A stretch of DNA of 64,000 nt. Origin: Bradyrhizobiaceae bacterium (GTDB lineage Bacteria; Pseudomonadota; Alphaproteobacteria; Rhizobiales; Aestuariivirgaceae). The stretch covers positions 1 to 64,000 of the forward strand of contig CANJMQ010000001.1 in assembly GCA_947475225.1 (NCBI GenBank), in the 5' to 3' direction. Numbering within the stretch: the first letter of the stretch is position 1; each line of letters begins with the position of its first letter. A program made the translations under genes and the position numbers. The notes below the pieces were generated by a model. It was not told where the DNA came from, did not search any database, and saw only the letters and a list, made by a program, of their open reading frames with translations. Shown piece by piece: positions 25,142 through 35,270 of the stretch.

Positions 25142-26032
25142 CTACTTCTTCCACTTTCCGAGGGCGCTCGATGCAACGAGAGCGGCGAGAACAAGCCCGC
25201 CTCCGGCATATTGGTTCACCTGCAGCCGTTCGCTGAGAATGACGGCCGCCGTAGCCGTCGCCACCACCGGCTCAAGATTATAGAAGGGGGCGACCGTCGA
25301 TGCCGGGGCAAATCGCAGGGAGAGCATCTGCGCCATGTAGGCGACGATATAGACGATGCCCACACCGGACATGAAGAGGAGCCCCGTACCCGTTGCGGGT
25401 CCGCCCGGCAGAAAGCGCAGTGTACCCGACCCCGCATAGAGGGCGATAGCCAGAATCGGCAGCAGAATGACGATGTGCACGAGGCTGCCGAAGACAGCGG
25501 GCGACATGTAGCGGGAGATGGCGCGGCCAGAGAAGAACTGCAGCGTCGCTCCCGCCGAACCAAGTGCCGCCAGCAGGATGCCGCGAACATCCAGGGTATC
25601 GAAACTCGGCCCCACAGCAATCGCCAGTCCGAAGAACGCCACAATGGCGATCAGGATGCGCAGAACGCCAGGATTACGCCCCTCGACTACCGGAGCCAGA
25701 ACCATGATCAGCACCGGGAAGAGATAGAAGATGATGACCGCGAGCCCTACAGGGATGAACTGCACGGAGCCCAGATAGGCGACGGAGACGAAAAGCGTGG
25801 CAACCGATTGTCCAATGAAGCTGGGCAGTGCACCCTTGGGGATCGTCAATCGTTCGCCCTGCACCACGGCAATCATCGAGAAGACGACGGCGATCATGAA
25901 CGTACGAAACAGCGTGCTCTCGATTGCCGGAACGCCATTGCTGATTGCAGCACGAACGAAGTTCGGCACCAGGCCGTAAAGTCCGGCTGCGCCCAGTGCG
26001 CAGGCAATTCCCAGTCCCGCCCGGTTGATCAT
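25142..26032 (-). CDS. EamA/DMT-family transporter
   Basis: 296 aa, ten hydrophobic segments in two repeated halves. G-L-Y-G-L-V-P-N-F is near the first span, and a V-N-Q-Y-A-G-G-G-L-V-L-A-A segment ends the last one. The substrate is unknown. It starts 5 nt after the stop of the carboxypeptidase gene and is followed by the CobW gene after 4 nt, so the three may form a loose minus-strand operon. Confidence 0.82.
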   Translation of the reverse strand: MINRAGLGIACALGAAGLYGLVPNFVRAAISNGVPAIESTLFRTFMIAVVFSMIAVVQGERLTIPKGALPSFIGQSVATLFVSVAYLGSVQFIPVGLAVIIFYLFPVLIMVLAPVVEGRNPGVLRILIAIVAFFGLAIAVGPSFDTLDVRGILLAALGSAGATLQFFSGRAISRYMSPAVFGSLVHIVILLPILAIALYAGSGTLRFLPGGPATGTGLLFMSGVGIVYIVAYMAQMLSLRFAPASTVAPFYNLEPVVATATAAVILSERLQVNQYAGGGLVLAALVASSALGKWKK

Positions 26033-26037
26033 CCCAA

Positions 26038-27309
26038 TCAGTTCTTCTTCTTTTTCTTCGTGGGCGGTTTCTTCTTGACGGGCTTGGCTACCTCATCGCC
26101 TTCGGCATCGGCCATGACCGGTGGCGGTGCCGGATCGGGAACCAGTGCCGCGATCTTGGCGAAGGTATCGGGCGGGATCACCTCGCAAGGTGCCTTTTCG
26201 GCACGGTAGTGCGCGCAGGCGGCTTCGCTGGTTGGCTTGTCGAGGTTCCACATGGCCGCGGCAAATCCACGCTGTTCCGGCAGGCGGATGACACCCGGCG
26301 TCCCCGGAAGTTCCATGCCGGACGGGCTCAGCATGCGGCCGCGCAAGGCCATGTCGGCGGTCATCGAGTTCTCATAATTTCCGAAGGAAATGCCCCAGCC
26401 GCCGAGGCTCTTTGACAGTGCCAGGGTCACCGGCTTCTGCTTGCACACCAGCCCCGTCATATCGGTCGGCACGATGCTGCCCGTCTGCACGTTGGGAATG
26501 GACTGCAACGTCGGGCGCGCCGTCGCTGGGCGCGAGAAGCCATCAGTCAGCAGCATTTCAGCAAGGTCGACGCGATGCTTGCCGCTGTTGGCACCAAAGA
26601 TGACTGCAGCGAGGCGATGCCCGTCATGGGTGGCGGTCGCCACCAGGTTGAAACCGGAATTGCACACGAATCCGGTCTTCATGCCATCGGCTTCCTTCAT
26701 CTGCCGCAGCAGCGAATTGCGGTTGGCGAGTCGCCGCTTGCCAATTGTGAGGACAGGTTGGGAGAAATAGTGGCCGTATTCCGGGAAGTCACGCAGGATG
26801 GTCGAGGCCAGAATGGCGATGTCGCGGGCCGTGGTTACATGCCGGTGGTCGAACAGGCCGTTGGGGTTGACGAAGTGGCTGCCTGTCATGCCGAGCTTGC
26901 GAGCCACCGCGTTCATCTCGGCTGCAAAGGCCGGAATGCTGCCGTCGGCTCCTTCGGCCAGCACATAAGCCATGTCATTGGCGGAATAGACGAGCAGCGC
27001 CTGGAGTGCGAAGTCGACACCCACGGTCTGGCCCACCGGAATGCCGATCTTGCTGGGCGGCTGTGAATGGGCAAGTTCGGAAACGGGAAGCTTCTGGTCG
27101 AGTGTCATCGCACCGGATTTGAGCTTCTCGAAAATGATGTAAGCCGTCATCAGCTTGGTGATCGAGGCGGGGTACCAGGGCTCGCCAGCCCGGTCCTGGG
27201 AAATCACCTCCTGGGTGGCGGGATCAAACAGCAGCGTCGGCCCGGCGGCAAAAGCCGGGGGGGCCAAAGCGAGCACCAGAAGTGCCAGAAGAATGCGCCG
27301 GAGTGTCAT
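26038..27309 (-). CDS. dacA: D-alanyl-D-alanine carboxypeptidase (PBP5/6 family)
   Basis: 423 aa with a Sec signal peptide (L-A-P-P-A-F-A near residue 21). The serine active-site motifs are in order: S-I-T-K, S-A-N and K-T-G-F. The enzyme trims D-Ala from peptidoglycan stem peptides in the periplasm. The C-terminus has a basic lysine tail (K-K-K-P-P-T-K-K-K-K-K), an anchor of uncertain role. The ATG at 27309 gives the clean signal peptide; ATGs at 27333 and further upstream add residues without one. It lies next to the tRNA-Leu gene. Confidence 0.87.
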   Translation of the reverse strand: MTLRRILLALLVLALAPPAFAAGPTLLFDPATQEVISQDRAGEPWYPASITKLMTAYIIFEKLKSGAMTLDQKLPVSELAHSQPPSKIGIPVGQTVGVDFALQALLVYSANDMAYVLAEGADGSIPAFAAEMNAVARKLGMTGSHFVNPNGLFDHRHVTTARDIAILASTILRDFPEYGHYFSQPVLTIGKRRLANRNSLLRQMKEADGMKTGFVCNSGFNLVATATHDGHRLAAVIFGANSGKHRVDLAEMLLTDGFSRPATARPTLQSIPNVQTGSIVPTDMTGLVCKQKPVTLALSKSLGGWGISFGNYENSMTADMALRGRMLSPSGMELPGTPGVIRLPEQRGFAAAMWNLDKPTSEAACAHYRAEKAPCEVIPPDTFAKIAALVPDPAPPPVMADAEGDEVAKPVKKKPPTKKKKKN

Positions 27310-27401
27310 CAAGAGGGGTCTGCTCCCGGTCATGCGGATGTGGCCAAGTCTCTCTGACATCACAGAAATCGGTCCAATCTGCGGCAGCCACAATGCATTG
27401 C

Positions 27402-27487
27402 TGGTGCCCCTGGAGGGACTCGAACCCCCACGCCCTTACGAGCAACAGATTTTGAGTCTGCCGCGTCTACCATTCCGCCACAGAGGC
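27402..27487 (-). tRNA. tRNA-Leu (anticodon CAA)
   Basis: On the minus strand the 5' end GCCTCTG pairs with CAGGGGC at the 3' end, followed by ACCA with CCA encoded. The anticodon loop reads CTCAAAA, giving anticodon CAA, which reads UUG. A long variable arm and a G-G-T-T-C-G-A T-loop fit a class II leucine tRNA. It lies 92 nt upstream of the dacA start. Confidence 0.95.
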
Positions 27488-27551
27488 AAGCCGAACCCGC
27501 ATAATTGCCCGCCCTTGCGCCGTCAACCGTAAAGGGGGAGAAGCATTTTCC

Positions 27552-27971
27552 ATGATCCGGATCACCGACTCACTGGCCATCGACGAGAACGAGATCACCT
27601 GGTCCGCCATGCGCGCCTCCGGGCCCGGCGGCCAGAACGTCAACAAGGTCTCAACCGCGGTCGAACTGCGCTTCGACGTGGGCAAGGCCTTCCTGCCCGA
27701 GGACCTCAAAACCAGGTTGCGGCCGCTGGCCGGCCGGCTGCTGACGCAGGACGGGGTACTGGTCATCACCGCTCAGGAAACCCGCTCGCAGGAACGAAAC
27801 CGCGAGATTGCGCTGCACAAGCTGGTGGAACTGCTGCGCAAGGCTGCCCATCGGCCAAAACGACGTATCGCCACGAAACCAACCCGCGCTTCCAAGACCC
27901 GCCGCCTCGACTCAAAGTCGAAGCACGCCCGGACCAAGCAACTGCGCAGCACGCGACCTGATACGGATTGA
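27552..27971 (+). CDS. arfB: Peptidyl-tRNA hydrolase ArfB (ribosome rescue)
   Basis: 139 aa. The G-P-G-G-Q motif at about 25-29 is the catalytic release-factor loop, and the C-terminus is a basic, disordered tail (K-P-T-R-A-S-K-T-R-R) that enters the mRNA channel of stalled ribosomes. ArfB frees peptides from ribosomes without a stop codon. Its SD-like GGGGGAG lies 11 nt before the ATG. It is followed after 7 nt by a YqaA-type membrane gene. Confidence 0.94.
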   Translation: MIRITDSLAIDENEITWSAMRASGPGGQNVNKVSTAVELRFDVGKAFLPEDLKTRLRPLAGRLLTQDGVLVITAQETRSQERNREIALHKLVELLRKAAHRPKRRIATKPTRASKTRRLDSKSKHARTKQLRSTRPDTD

Positions 27972-27978
27972 CCCTCAC

Positions 27979-28590
27979 ATGCTGAAACGCCTCTATGACT
28001 GGACGCTGGGACTGGCCGGACGGGAAACCGCCGAAGTATGGCTCGCCATCATCGCCTTCGTCGAAAGTTCGGTATTCCTCATTCCGGCTGACGTGCTGTT
28101 CATTCCGATGGGCCTGGCCCGGCCCGGAAAGGCCTATCGCTTTGCCCTGGTCGCCACCATTGCCTCGGTGCTGGGCGGCATTGCCGGCTACATGCTCGGG
28201 CATTTCGCATTCGAGGCCTTCGCCAAACCGGTGCTGAGCTTCTATGGCAAGCTCGACGAGTTCGACCACCTGCGGCAATGCACCGGCGAAGACACGCTGA
28301 TGCTGCTGCTCGTCACCTCCGGGCTCGCGCATCTGCCGCCGATCAAAGTGGTGACCATCCTCGCCGGCGTGGCGGAAGTAAGCTTCCTGTTCTTCGTCAT
28401 GTCCTGCATCGTGGCGCGTGGTGCGCGATTCTTCGCATTGGCCTGGGCACTGCGCCGCTATGGCGATCCGATCCGTGCATTCATCGAGAAGCGCCTCGGC
28501 CTGTTGGCCGCCAGTGTGGCGGGCATCGTCATCCTGCTCTATATCATCGTCAAATACTCAGGCATTGCCGGAAGCATCACCTCATGCTGA
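27979..28590 (+). CDS. YqaA/DedA-like SNARE-associated membrane protein
   Basis: 203 aa, about five hydrophobic segments. The conserved P-A-D-V-L-F-I-P-M-G and A-H-L-P-P-I-K-V-V segments are typical of the YqaA branch of the VTT/DedA family, which may act in lipid or proton handling at the membrane. It is read with arfB and dsbB; dsbB starts 7 nt before its stop. The substrate is unknown. Confidence 0.82.
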   Translation: MLKRLYDWTLGLAGRETAEVWLAIIAFVESSVFLIPADVLFIPMGLARPGKAYRFALVATIASVLGGIAGYMLGHFAFEAFAKPVLSFYGKLDEFDHLRQCTGEDTLMLLLVTSGLAHLPPIKVVTILAGVAEVSFLFFVMSCIVARGARFFALAWALRRYGDPIRAFIEKRLGLLAASVAGIVILLYIIVKYSGIAGSITSC

Positions 28591-29078
28591 ATACCCTCAC
28601 CCCGCAGCGCGCAGCACTGCTGATCTGCCTCGTGGCCTTCGCCACCATCACGGGTGCGTGGGTATTCGAATACTTCGGCTACGCCCCGTGCGAACTCTGC
28701 CTCAAGCAGCGCTGGGCCTATTACATTGGGGTACCGCTGGCACTCATCGTGATGCTACTCGCACCGCGCAATCCGGGCGTGGCAAGAGTCGGACTGACAT
28801 TGCTTGCCATTCTATGGCTCGGCAGCATGGTGTTTGGCATCTATCATTCCGGGGTTGAATGGAAGTGGTGGCCGGGCCCCGCAACCTGCACAGCACAGGC
28901 AGGTTTCACCGGGGGGCTTCCCGATCTCTCGAAGCCGGCAGTGTTGTGTGACACGCCTGCGATTCGCATATTTGGACTGTCGCTTGCCGGATGGAATGCC
29001 GTGATCTCGCTTGGCCTCGTGTTCGTGGCCTTCGCCGGTCTGCGGCGAATTCAAGGATCGAGCTCGGTATCCCAGTAG
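28584..29078 (+). CDS. dsbB: Disulfide bond formation protein B
   Basis: 164 aa with four membrane segments. The first redox pair is in C-E-L-C near residue 36-39, followed by the Q-R-W-A-Y-Y helix; the second pair is Cys near 97 (A-T-C-T-A-Q) and Cys near 117 (V-L-C-D). DsbB reoxidises DsbA and passes electrons to quinone. Its end overlaps the convergent HNH gene by 28 nt. Confidence 0.88.
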   Translation: MLNTLTPQRAALLICLVAFATITGAWVFEYFGYAPCELCLKQRWAYYIGVPLALIVMLLAPRNPGVARVGLTLLAILWLGSMVFGIYHSGVEWKWWPGPATCTAQAGFTGGLPDLSKPAVLCDTPAIRIFGLSLAGWNAVISLGLVFVAFAGLRRIQGSSSVSQ

Positions 29079-29611
29079 AGATAATCCTGCCAGCTGTCGT
29101 GCAGATAATTGGGCGGGAAAAAACGCCCGTTGCGATGCAATTGCGCCACGCTGGGCCGCGCTGGCTTCTGCGCGGGGAACATGTTGATCTGGTGCGGCAG
29201 ATAACCACCCTTCAGCAGGTTGCAGGGTGAACAGGCCGCGACAACATTTTCCCACGTTGTCTGCCCGCCCTTCGAGCGCGGGACAACATGGTCGAAAGTC
29301 AGATCGTCATGACCGCCGCAATACTGGCAGCTGAAACGGTCGCGCAGGAAAACATTGAATCGGGTAAAGGCCGGTGTGCGTGAAGGCTTCACATAGGTTT
29401 TCAGCGATACGACACTGGGGAGCCTGAATTCGAAGCTGGGGCTCCGCACCACCTTGTCGTATTCAGAGACGATGTTGACGCGGTCGAGGAAGACGGCCTT
29501 GATCGTGTCCTGCCAACTCCATAGCGACAGGGGATAGTAGCTCAACGGGCGGAAATCCGCGTTGAGGACCAGGGCAGGACAGGCTTCCGGCGCAACCGGC
29601 GCGAATTGCAA
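29051..29611 (-). CDS. HNH endonuclease
   Basis: 186 aa. The HNH/zinc motif is C-Q-Y-C near residue 94-97, D-H-V-V-P-R-S near 107-113, N-V-V-A-A-C-S-P-C-N near 123-132. The TTG at 29611 follows GAGG by about 6 nt and yields the family-typical N-terminus (A-L-V-L-N-A-D-F-R-P-L-S-Y); the longer frame is basic and unlike the family. The substrate is unknown, though such short alphaproteobacterial HNH proteins are very conserved. It converges on dsbB. Confidence 0.82.
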   Translation of the reverse strand: MQFAPVAPEACPALVLNADFRPLSYYPLSLWSWQDTIKAVFLDRVNIVSEYDKVVRSPSFEFRLPSVVSLKTYVKPSRTPAFTRFNVFLRDRFSCQYCGGHDDLTFDHVVPRSKGGQTTWENVVAACSPCNLLKGGYLPHQINMFPAQKPARPSVAQLHRNGRFFPPNYLHDSWQDYLYWDTELDP

Positions 29612-29681
29612 GCACACCTCACAGGGTCGAATCCACCTGAGCTTAGTATATCTGGTGTGGCAATCATGTGAAGACCCCTGA

Positions 29682-30311
29682 TCACGCCGGGGGTATGCCC
29701 CGCAGACCCCGATAATGTTGCCAGAGCAGCAGTGCCGCCGCCGAACGGTAAGGCCTCCAAGGCTCCCCCAGTTCCGCCATCTGGCGTATGGAAGGACGCT
29801 GCCCAAGGGCGAGCAGCTCCTGAGCTGCGACCTGCAGGGCAAGATCGGCAGTCGGCCACGCATCCGCCGCCCGCCCGGACATGAGAAGGTAGATGCTGGC
29901 TGTCCACGGCCCTATTCCCGGAATATCGGTCAGGCGGCTCTGCAATTCTGCCTCGGTCAGGTTCCGGCTCCCCTCGAAATGGCCTTCGGAGAAAGCCCCG
30001 GCTGCGCCCTGGAAGGCGCGGGCCTTGGCACCTGACAGTCCGAGCGAGCGGAGTTCCTCATGAGTTGCGGCCAAGACATCACCGGGTGCGAAGCTGCCGA
30101 ACCGTGAGGCAAGACGGGCCCAGATGGCCTCCCCCGCCTTCAGGGAAATGAGCTGGTCCGTGACGATCCGGAGCAGGCTTTCAAGACCGGGGTCAGCGTG
30201 GCGCAGGGAGGGCATGCCGTGCCGCCCAACGACTGCCAAAAAGCGCGGCTCGACCGCGATGAGCCGTTCAACTGCCAGTTCAAGATCTTCGTCGGTTTCG
30301 AGCCGCTGCAT
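29682..30311 (-). CDS. alkA: DNA-3-methyladenine glycosylase II (AlkA-like)
   Basis: 209 aa. The helix-hairpin-helix motif D-I-P-G-I-G-P-W-T-A is near 132-141, followed by the catalytic aspartate region W-P-T-A-D-L-A-L-Q near 156-164. The enzyme cuts alkylated purines from DNA to begin base excision repair. The ATG at 30311 begins M-Q-R-L-E-T-D-E-D-L, the expected N-terminus; upstream in-frame codons give an unrelated leader. It diverges from gluQ. Confidence 0.9.
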   Translation of the reverse strand: MQRLETDEDLELAVERLIAVEPRFLAVVGRHGMPSLRHADPGLESLLRIVTDQLISLKAGEAIWARLASRFGSFAPGDVLAATHEELRSLGLSGAKARAFQGAAGAFSEGHFEGSRNLTEAELQSRLTDIPGIGPWTASIYLLMSGRAADAWPTADLALQVAAQELLALGQRPSIRQMAELGEPWRPYRSAAALLLWQHYRGLRGIPPA

Positions 30312-30354
30312 GACCCTGTTTGACCTTTGTGTGATTTGACCGCAAGACCGCATC

Positions 30355-31140
30355 ATGAGCCAACCTGTCTTCCGCTTTGCGCCGAGCCCCAATGGCTTCC
30401 TGCACCTGGGCAATGCCTATTCAGCGCTGCTCAATGACCGCATGGCGAGGGCGGCTGAGGGCCGCCTGCTGCTGCGGATCGAGGACACCGACGAGACCCG
30501 ATCACGCGCCGAATTCATGGAAGCGATCTTCGAGGACCTCGCCTGGCTTGGCGTCTCCTGGGAAGAGCCGGCGCGCGTCCAAAGTGAGCACTTTGTCGAC
30601 TACGAAGCCAATCTCGCGCGGCTGTGGGATATGGGCGCCATTTATCCCTGCTTCTGCTCTCGCAAGAAAGCGCAGGCGCATGCCCTGCCGTCACGCGATC
30701 CGGACGGCCAGCCGCATTATGGCGGCACCTGCCGGGCCCTGCCGCGCGCCGAAGCAGAACAGCGCATTGCCCGCGGCGACGCCCATGGCTGGCGCATCGA
30801 CATGGCACATGTCCGTGACCCCGCAACCATCGTGTGGGGAGACGCCATGATCGCCAAGCGCCTTGTGGGGTCGAGCTATCACATCGCGGTGGTGACGGAC
30901 GATGCGCTGCAGGGTGTCACCCATGTTGTACGCGGCAAGGACATCGAACCGGCCACACCGCTGCACAGGCTGCTGCAGCGATTGCTCGGGCTCCCGTCCC
31001 CCGTCTATTTCCATCACGATCTGATCCGCGACGCGGAAGGGCATAAGCTTTCGAAAAGCCTTGCCAGCACGTCTCTCCGCCAGCTTCGCGCCGAGGGGGC
31101 GACGGCGGACGACCTGCGCCGCAGGCTGGGCTTTGACTGA
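30355..31140 (+). CDS. gluQ: Glutamyl-Q tRNA(Asp) synthetase
   Basis: 261 aa. The class I synthetase HIGH-like region is F-A-P-S-P-N-G-F-L-H-L-G near 8-19 and KMSKS-like K-L-S-K-S near 230. A zinc site is formed by C-F-C and C-R-A-L (near 100 and 124). The enzyme modifies queuosine in tRNA-Asp with glutamate. It lacks the anticodon-binding domain, as this family does. Its end abuts the DUF1674 gene with no gap. Confidence 0.88.
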   Translation: MSQPVFRFAPSPNGFLHLGNAYSALLNDRMARAAEGRLLLRIEDTDETRSRAEFMEAIFEDLAWLGVSWEEPARVQSEHFVDYEANLARLWDMGAIYPCFCSRKKAQAHALPSRDPDGQPHYGGTCRALPRAEAEQRIARGDAHGWRIDMAHVRDPATIVWGDAMIAKRLVGSSYHIAVVTDDALQGVTHVVRGKDIEPATPLHRLLQRLLGLPSPVYFHHDLIRDAEGHKLSKSLASTSLRQLRAEGATADDLRRRLGFD

Positions 31141-31311
31141 TCAGAAGTCGGACGTGATGCCCTTCTTCTCCCAATCGCCGAAGCGCGTGGGTTCGGGTCC
31201 GTCGCGGCCATTGACTTCCTTCGGCAGATTGACGTCGGGCTTGGTCCGGCGGCGCTCCGCGGCCTCGGCCAGCGCCCGCCGGGCTTCGGGGGACAGCGGC
31301 TTTTCGCTCAT
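31141..31311 (-). CDS. DUF1674 protein (SdhAF4-like)
   Basis: 56 aa. The C-terminus [20 protein letters not shown] matches DUF1674 (succinate dehydrogenase assembly factor 4 relatives), which in mitochondria assists flavination of SdhA. It begins at the ATG at 31311; an ATG at 31332 is also open. It lies between the convergent gluQ stop and the divergent htpX leader. Confidence 0.85.
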   Translation of the reverse strand: MSEKPLSPEARRALAEAAERRRTKPDVNLPKEVNGRDGPEPTRFGDWEKKGITSDF

Positions 31312-31383
31312 GGTCTTGTGGTCCGTGGTCATTGCCCTCATATGGAGACCGGCCAAGGCGTTTGGCAAGGAGGAGTTGGCGGC

Positions 31384-32313
31384 ATGAACACCATGCGCAC
31401 CGGATTGCTGATGGCGGCCCTTATGGGCCTGTTCCTGGCGGCGGGCTATCTGCTCGGCCGGCAGCAGGGCATGTTCATTGCCTTCCTGATGGCGGCTGGC
31501 ATGAATATCTTCGCCTACTGGAACGCCGACAAGATGGTGCTGCGCATGCATGGCGCCCGGCAGGTCGACCGGCAGACCGCGCCGGAATTCTATGATCTGA
31601 TCGAGGAGCTCTCACGACAGGCCGGGCTTCCAATGCCCAAGGTCTACATCATGGACAATCCCCAGCCCAACGCCTTCGCCACGGGCCGCAATCCCGAGAA
31701 TGCCGCCGTTGCCGCGACCACCGGTCTGCTGGGGCTTCTGGACCGCGACGAGATCGCTGGCGTCATGGCACATGAACTGGCGCACATTCGCCACCGCGAT
31801 ACGCTGGTGATGACCATGACCGCAACCATCGCCGGCGCCATTTCCATGCTGGCGACCTATGCAAGGTTCGGCATGATGTTCGGTGGTGGTCGCGATCGTA
31901 ACAATCCACTCGGGGTGGTCGGGGCTATCGCCGCGCTGATCGTGATGCCGCTGGCTGCCGTGATGGTACAGATGGCGATCAGCCGCACGCGCGAATATGG
32001 TGCCGACCGCGGTGGTGCTGAAATCTCCGGCCGGCCACTGGCGCTGGCATCGGCGCTGGGCAAGATTTCCGGTGCGGCGCACCGGATCGTCAATCCCACT
32101 GCTGAAGCCAATCCGGCATCCGCGCCCATGTTCATCATCAATCCGCTGTCTGGAATGCGCATGGACAATCTGTTCTCCACTCACCCTGATCCTGGCAAGC
32201 GCATCGCCGAGCTCCAGACGATAGCGGGCGAGATGGGGGACGCGTCTGCGCGCTCCCGCAATGCCGGCCCATGGGGAGCCGCACCCGACCACGCGCCCGG
32301 TCCCTGGGGATGA
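31384..32313 (+). CDS. htpX: Membrane protease HtpX
   Basis: 309 aa. M48-family zinc metalloprotease of the inner membrane. The H-E-L-A-H zinc motif is near residue 136-140, between hydrophobic segments at about 8-45 and 150-175, with another after. HtpX degrades misfolded membrane proteins with FtsH. The ATG at 31384 is preceded by AAGGAGG (31368-31374), a strong ribosome binding site. Its stop overlaps rsmB (ATGA). Confidence 0.92.
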   Translation: MNTMRTGLLMAALMGLFLAAGYLLGRQQGMFIAFLMAAGMNIFAYWNADKMVLRMHGARQVDRQTAPEFYDLIEELSRQAGLPMPKVYIMDNPQPNAFATGRNPENAAVAATTGLLGLLDRDEIAGVMAHELAHIRHRDTLVMTMTATIAGAISMLATYARFGMMFGGGRDRNNPLGVVGAIAALIVMPLAAVMVQMAISRTREYGADRGGAEISGRPLALASALGKISGAAHRIVNPTAEANPASAPMFIINPLSGMRMDNLFSTHPDPGKRIAELQTIAGEMGDASARSRNAGPWGAAPDHAPGPWG

Positions 32314-33617
32314 CATCACCGGCTGCCCAGGGGCTTGAGGTCCGCCGCCTTGCCCCCGTTCTCCTGCGCTCTTGCGTCGATCGCAAGCTCACCGTCGAGG
32401 AAGCGATTTCCGGCAGCAAAGATGCAAGGATACTGGAACCGCGTGACCGGGCTCTACTATCGACCCTTTTGCTCACTGCTTTCCGGCACGGGGGGGAAAT
32501 CGATGCGATCCTCGCAAAGCTCGTCGACCGTTCCCTGCCACGCAAGTCTGGCACGGCGCGCGAAATCCTTGTGCTCGGTGTGGCGCAGCTGCTGTTCCTC
32601 GGCATGGCGCCGCATGCGGTGATCGACCTCGCAGTGCAAAGCGCCAAGGCGGATCACAATGCGCTGCACTTCTCTGGCCTGATCAATGCCGTGCTGCGCA
32701 AGGTTGCACATGGCGGGGCGGACTTGACAGCCGGGCTCGATGCGCCGCGCCTCAACACACCAGACTGGCTGTGGGCCCGCTGGGTGAAGGCTTATGGCGA
32801 GGGCACGGCACGCGCCATAGCCATTGCGCATGGCGAGCGGCCAGGCATCGACATGAGTTTCAAGGGCGATGCGTCGACGTGGCGAGACGTGCTGGAAGGT
32901 GAGCTTCTGCCAAACGGCCAGTTGCGGCTGCCGGCCGGTCATGTTGCTGTCCCGGAACTTGCGGGCTTCGCCGAGGGCGCCTGGTGGATCCAGGATGCGT
33001 CCGCAACCATTCCTGCGCGCCTGCTTGGCGACGTGCGGGGCAAGTCTGTCCTCGATCTCTGCGCTGCCCCCGGCGGCAAGACCCTGCAGCTCGCTGCCAT
33101 GGGCGCAATCGTCACCGCCGTCGATCTTTCGGAGTCTCGACTTCGACGGGTGGAGGAGAATCTCCGGCGCACAGGACTTGAGGCGAGCATGGTTGCCCAG
33201 GATATCCTGAGCGCGGAGTTTTCAGGAGAATGGGACGCAGTGCTGCTTGATGCGCCCTGTTCAGCCACCGGCACCATTCGACGCCATCCGGAGCTACCCT
33301 ATCTGAAGGACGAGGCCCAGGTCAGAGAGCTCGCCGGGCTGCAGCGCCGTCTGCTGCGAAAGGCGGCACAATTGGTCAAACCCGGTGGACTGCTCGTCTA
33401 TTGCACCTGCTCGCTGGAGCCTGAAGAGGGCGAGATGCGGGCGAGGGGTTTCCTGTCCGACAACGCTGATTTCGAGATCGTTCCTGCCAGTGGCGACTGG
33501 TTGCCGCAAGATGCACTGACCACGGAAGGCTGGGTTCGCACGCTGCCGTCGATGCGCTATGGTTCATCGCTCGGGCTGGACGGGTTTTTCGCCGTGGCAA
33601 TGCGCCGCCGCGCCTGA
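32310..33617 (+). CDS. rsmB: 16S rRNA m5C967 methyltransferase RsmB
   Basis: 435 aa. The N-terminal part is a NusB-like RNA-binding domain; the C-terminal SAM domain has [18 protein letters not shown] near 312-319 with the nucleophilic region, and Y-C-T-C-S-L-E near 367-373, the two cysteines of the m5C methyltransferase family. It overlaps htpX by ATGA and precedes purH by 69 nt. Confidence 0.92.
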   Translation: MTSPAAQGLEVRRLAPVLLRSCVDRKLTVEEAISGSKDARILEPRDRALLSTLLLTAFRHGGEIDAILAKLVDRSLPRKSGTAREILVLGVAQLLFLGMAPHAVIDLAVQSAKADHNALHFSGLINAVLRKVAHGGADLTAGLDAPRLNTPDWLWARWVKAYGEGTARAIAIAHGERPGIDMSFKGDASTWRDVLEGELLPNGQLRLPAGHVAVPELAGFAEGAWWIQDASATIPARLLGDVRGKSVLDLCAAPGGKTLQLAAMGAIVTAVDLSESRLRRVEENLRRTGLEASMVAQDILSAEFSGEWDAVLLDAPCSATGTIRRHPELPYLKDEAQVRELAGLQRRLLRKAAQLVKPGGLLVYCTCSLEPEEGEMRARGFLSDNADFEIVPASGDWLPQDALTTEGWVRTLPSMRYGSSLGLDGFFAVAMRRRA

Positions 33618-33686
33618 GTTTGTGCCAGCTCACGGAAGTGCTATGCGGGCGGGAGGCATAACTATTCGAGACTATCCGAGGCCCCG

Positions 33687-35267
33687 ATGACCGAACCCGT
33701 GCGCCGCGCGCTGCTCTCCGTTTCCGACAAGACCGGGCTCGTTGCCTTTGCGACGAAGCTCGTATCTCTCGGCATCGAACTGATCTCGACGGGTGGCACG
33801 GCCAAGGCGCTGGCGGAAGCTGGCCTTCCTGTCGTTGAGGTGTCGAGCGTCACCGGTTTCCCGGAGATCATGGACGGCCGGGTGAAGACCCTCCACCCAG
33901 CCATACACGGCGGCTTGCTTGGCATAGGCAGCAATGCCGAACACGCGGCGGCAATGACGAGGCATGGAATCAGTCCCATCGGCCTTCTTGTGGTGAACCT
34001 CTATCCGTTCGAGGCGACTGTGGCACGCGGCGCTTCGTGGGATGATACGGTTGAGAACATTGACGTGGGTGGCCCGGCAATGATCCGGGCGGCAGCCAAG
34101 AACCATGACGACGTGACTGTCGTTGTTGACCCGGCAGATTATGATGTCGTCGCTGGTGAACTTGCATCCGGCGGCAATGTGACGACGCTTGCCACGCGGC
34201 GCAGCCTTGCGGCCAAGGCCTTCGCACGCACTGCCAGTTATGATTCAGCCATCAGCCAGTGGTTCGGCACCCAGTCTGGCAAGCCCTTAGGAAGCTATTT
34301 TGCAACAGGCGGCGCCAAGCTGCAGGGGCTTCGCTATGGCGAAAACCCGCATCAGCAGGCTGCCTTCTACGCGGCGCCAGGCAAGAGCTTTGGAATCGCT
34401 GCCGCGCGCCAGCTGCAGGGCAAGGAACTCTCCTATAACAACATCAATGACACGGATGCGGCATTGGAGTGCCTTGCCGAATTTGCGGGCAGTGAGAGGC
34501 CGTCCTGTGTAATTGTCAAGCATGCCAATCCGTGCGGTGTGGCGGTGGGTGCGTCTTCCATTGAGGCTTATCGCAAGGCGCTGGCCAGCGACCCGGTGAG
34601 CGCCTTCGGTGGAATAATCGCCCTCAGTCACGCCCTCGATGCGGCAACAGCTTTGGAAATTACCGAATTGTTTACGGAGGTAATTATCGCTCCGTATGCT
34701 GATGATAAAGCGATCGAGATCGTTGCAAGGAAGAAAAACCTACGATTGCTGCTGCTGGATGGACGGCCGTTGTCAGGTGATGGTCTCGCCGTGAAGTCGG
34801 TCGGTGGCGGATTGCTGGTCCAGACGCGTGACACCATGACGGTCGAAGCGATGGAGTTGAAGGTGGTGACGAATCGGCAGCCGACGGCAGCGGAATTCGC
34901 CGATCTGCGGTTTGCCTTCCGGGTCGCCAAGCATGTGAAATCCAATGCCATCGTCTATGCGAAGGATGGTGCCACCGTCGGCATCGGTGCCGGCCAGATG
35001 TCGCGTGTTGACTCGGCCCGCATCGCCGCGCGCAAGAACGAGGATGTTTCTCGGGAGGCAGGCCTTGCACAGCCTTCGATCCGGGGCTCGGTCGTTGCGT
35101 CTGACGCGTTTTTTCCGTTTGCCGACGGCTTGCTTCAGGCCGCAGAGGCTGGTGCCACGGCGGTCATCCAGCCTGGCGGTTCGATGAAGGACGATGAGGT
35201 GATCCGTGCGGCCAACGAGAAAGGCCTCGCCATGGTCTTCACCGGAATCAGGCACTTCCGTCACTAG
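33687..35267 (+). CDS. purH: Bifunctional AICAR transformylase / IMP cyclohydrolase
   Basis: 526 aa. It performs the last two steps of IMP synthesis. The N-terminal MGS domain starts [10 protein letters not shown] at 7-16 with S-T-G-G-T near 35, and the transformylase half has R-Y-G-E-N-P-H-Q-Q near 217-225 and C[10 protein letters not shown] further on. The ATG at 33687 is the family-typical start. It runs toward parB, which ends 3 nt beyond it on the other strand. Confidence 0.95.
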   Translation: MTEPVRRALLSVSDKTGLVAFATKLVSLGIELISTGGTAKALAEAGLPVVEVSSVTGFPEIMDGRVKTLHPAIHGGLLGIGSNAEHAAAMTRHGISPIGLLVVNLYPFEATVARGASWDDTVENIDVGGPAMIRAAAKNHDDVTVVVDPADYDVVAGELASGGNVTTLATRRSLAAKAFARTASYDSAISQWFGTQSGKPLGSYFATGGAKLQGLRYGENPHQQAAFYAAPGKSFGIAAARQLQGKELSYNNINDTDAALECLAEFAGSERPSCVIVKHANPCGVAVGASSIEAYRKALASDPVSAFGGIIALSHALDAATALEITELFTEVIIAPYADDKAIEIVARKKNLRLLLLDGRPLSGDGLAVKSVGGGLLVQTRDTMTVEAMELKVVTNRQPTAAEFADLRFAFRVAKHVKSNAIVYAKDGATVGIGAGQMSRVDSARIAARKNEDVSREAGLAQPSIRGSVVASDAFFPFADGLLQAAEAGATAVIQPGGSMKDDEVIRAANEKGLAMVFTGIRHFRH

Positions 35268-35270
35268 TCG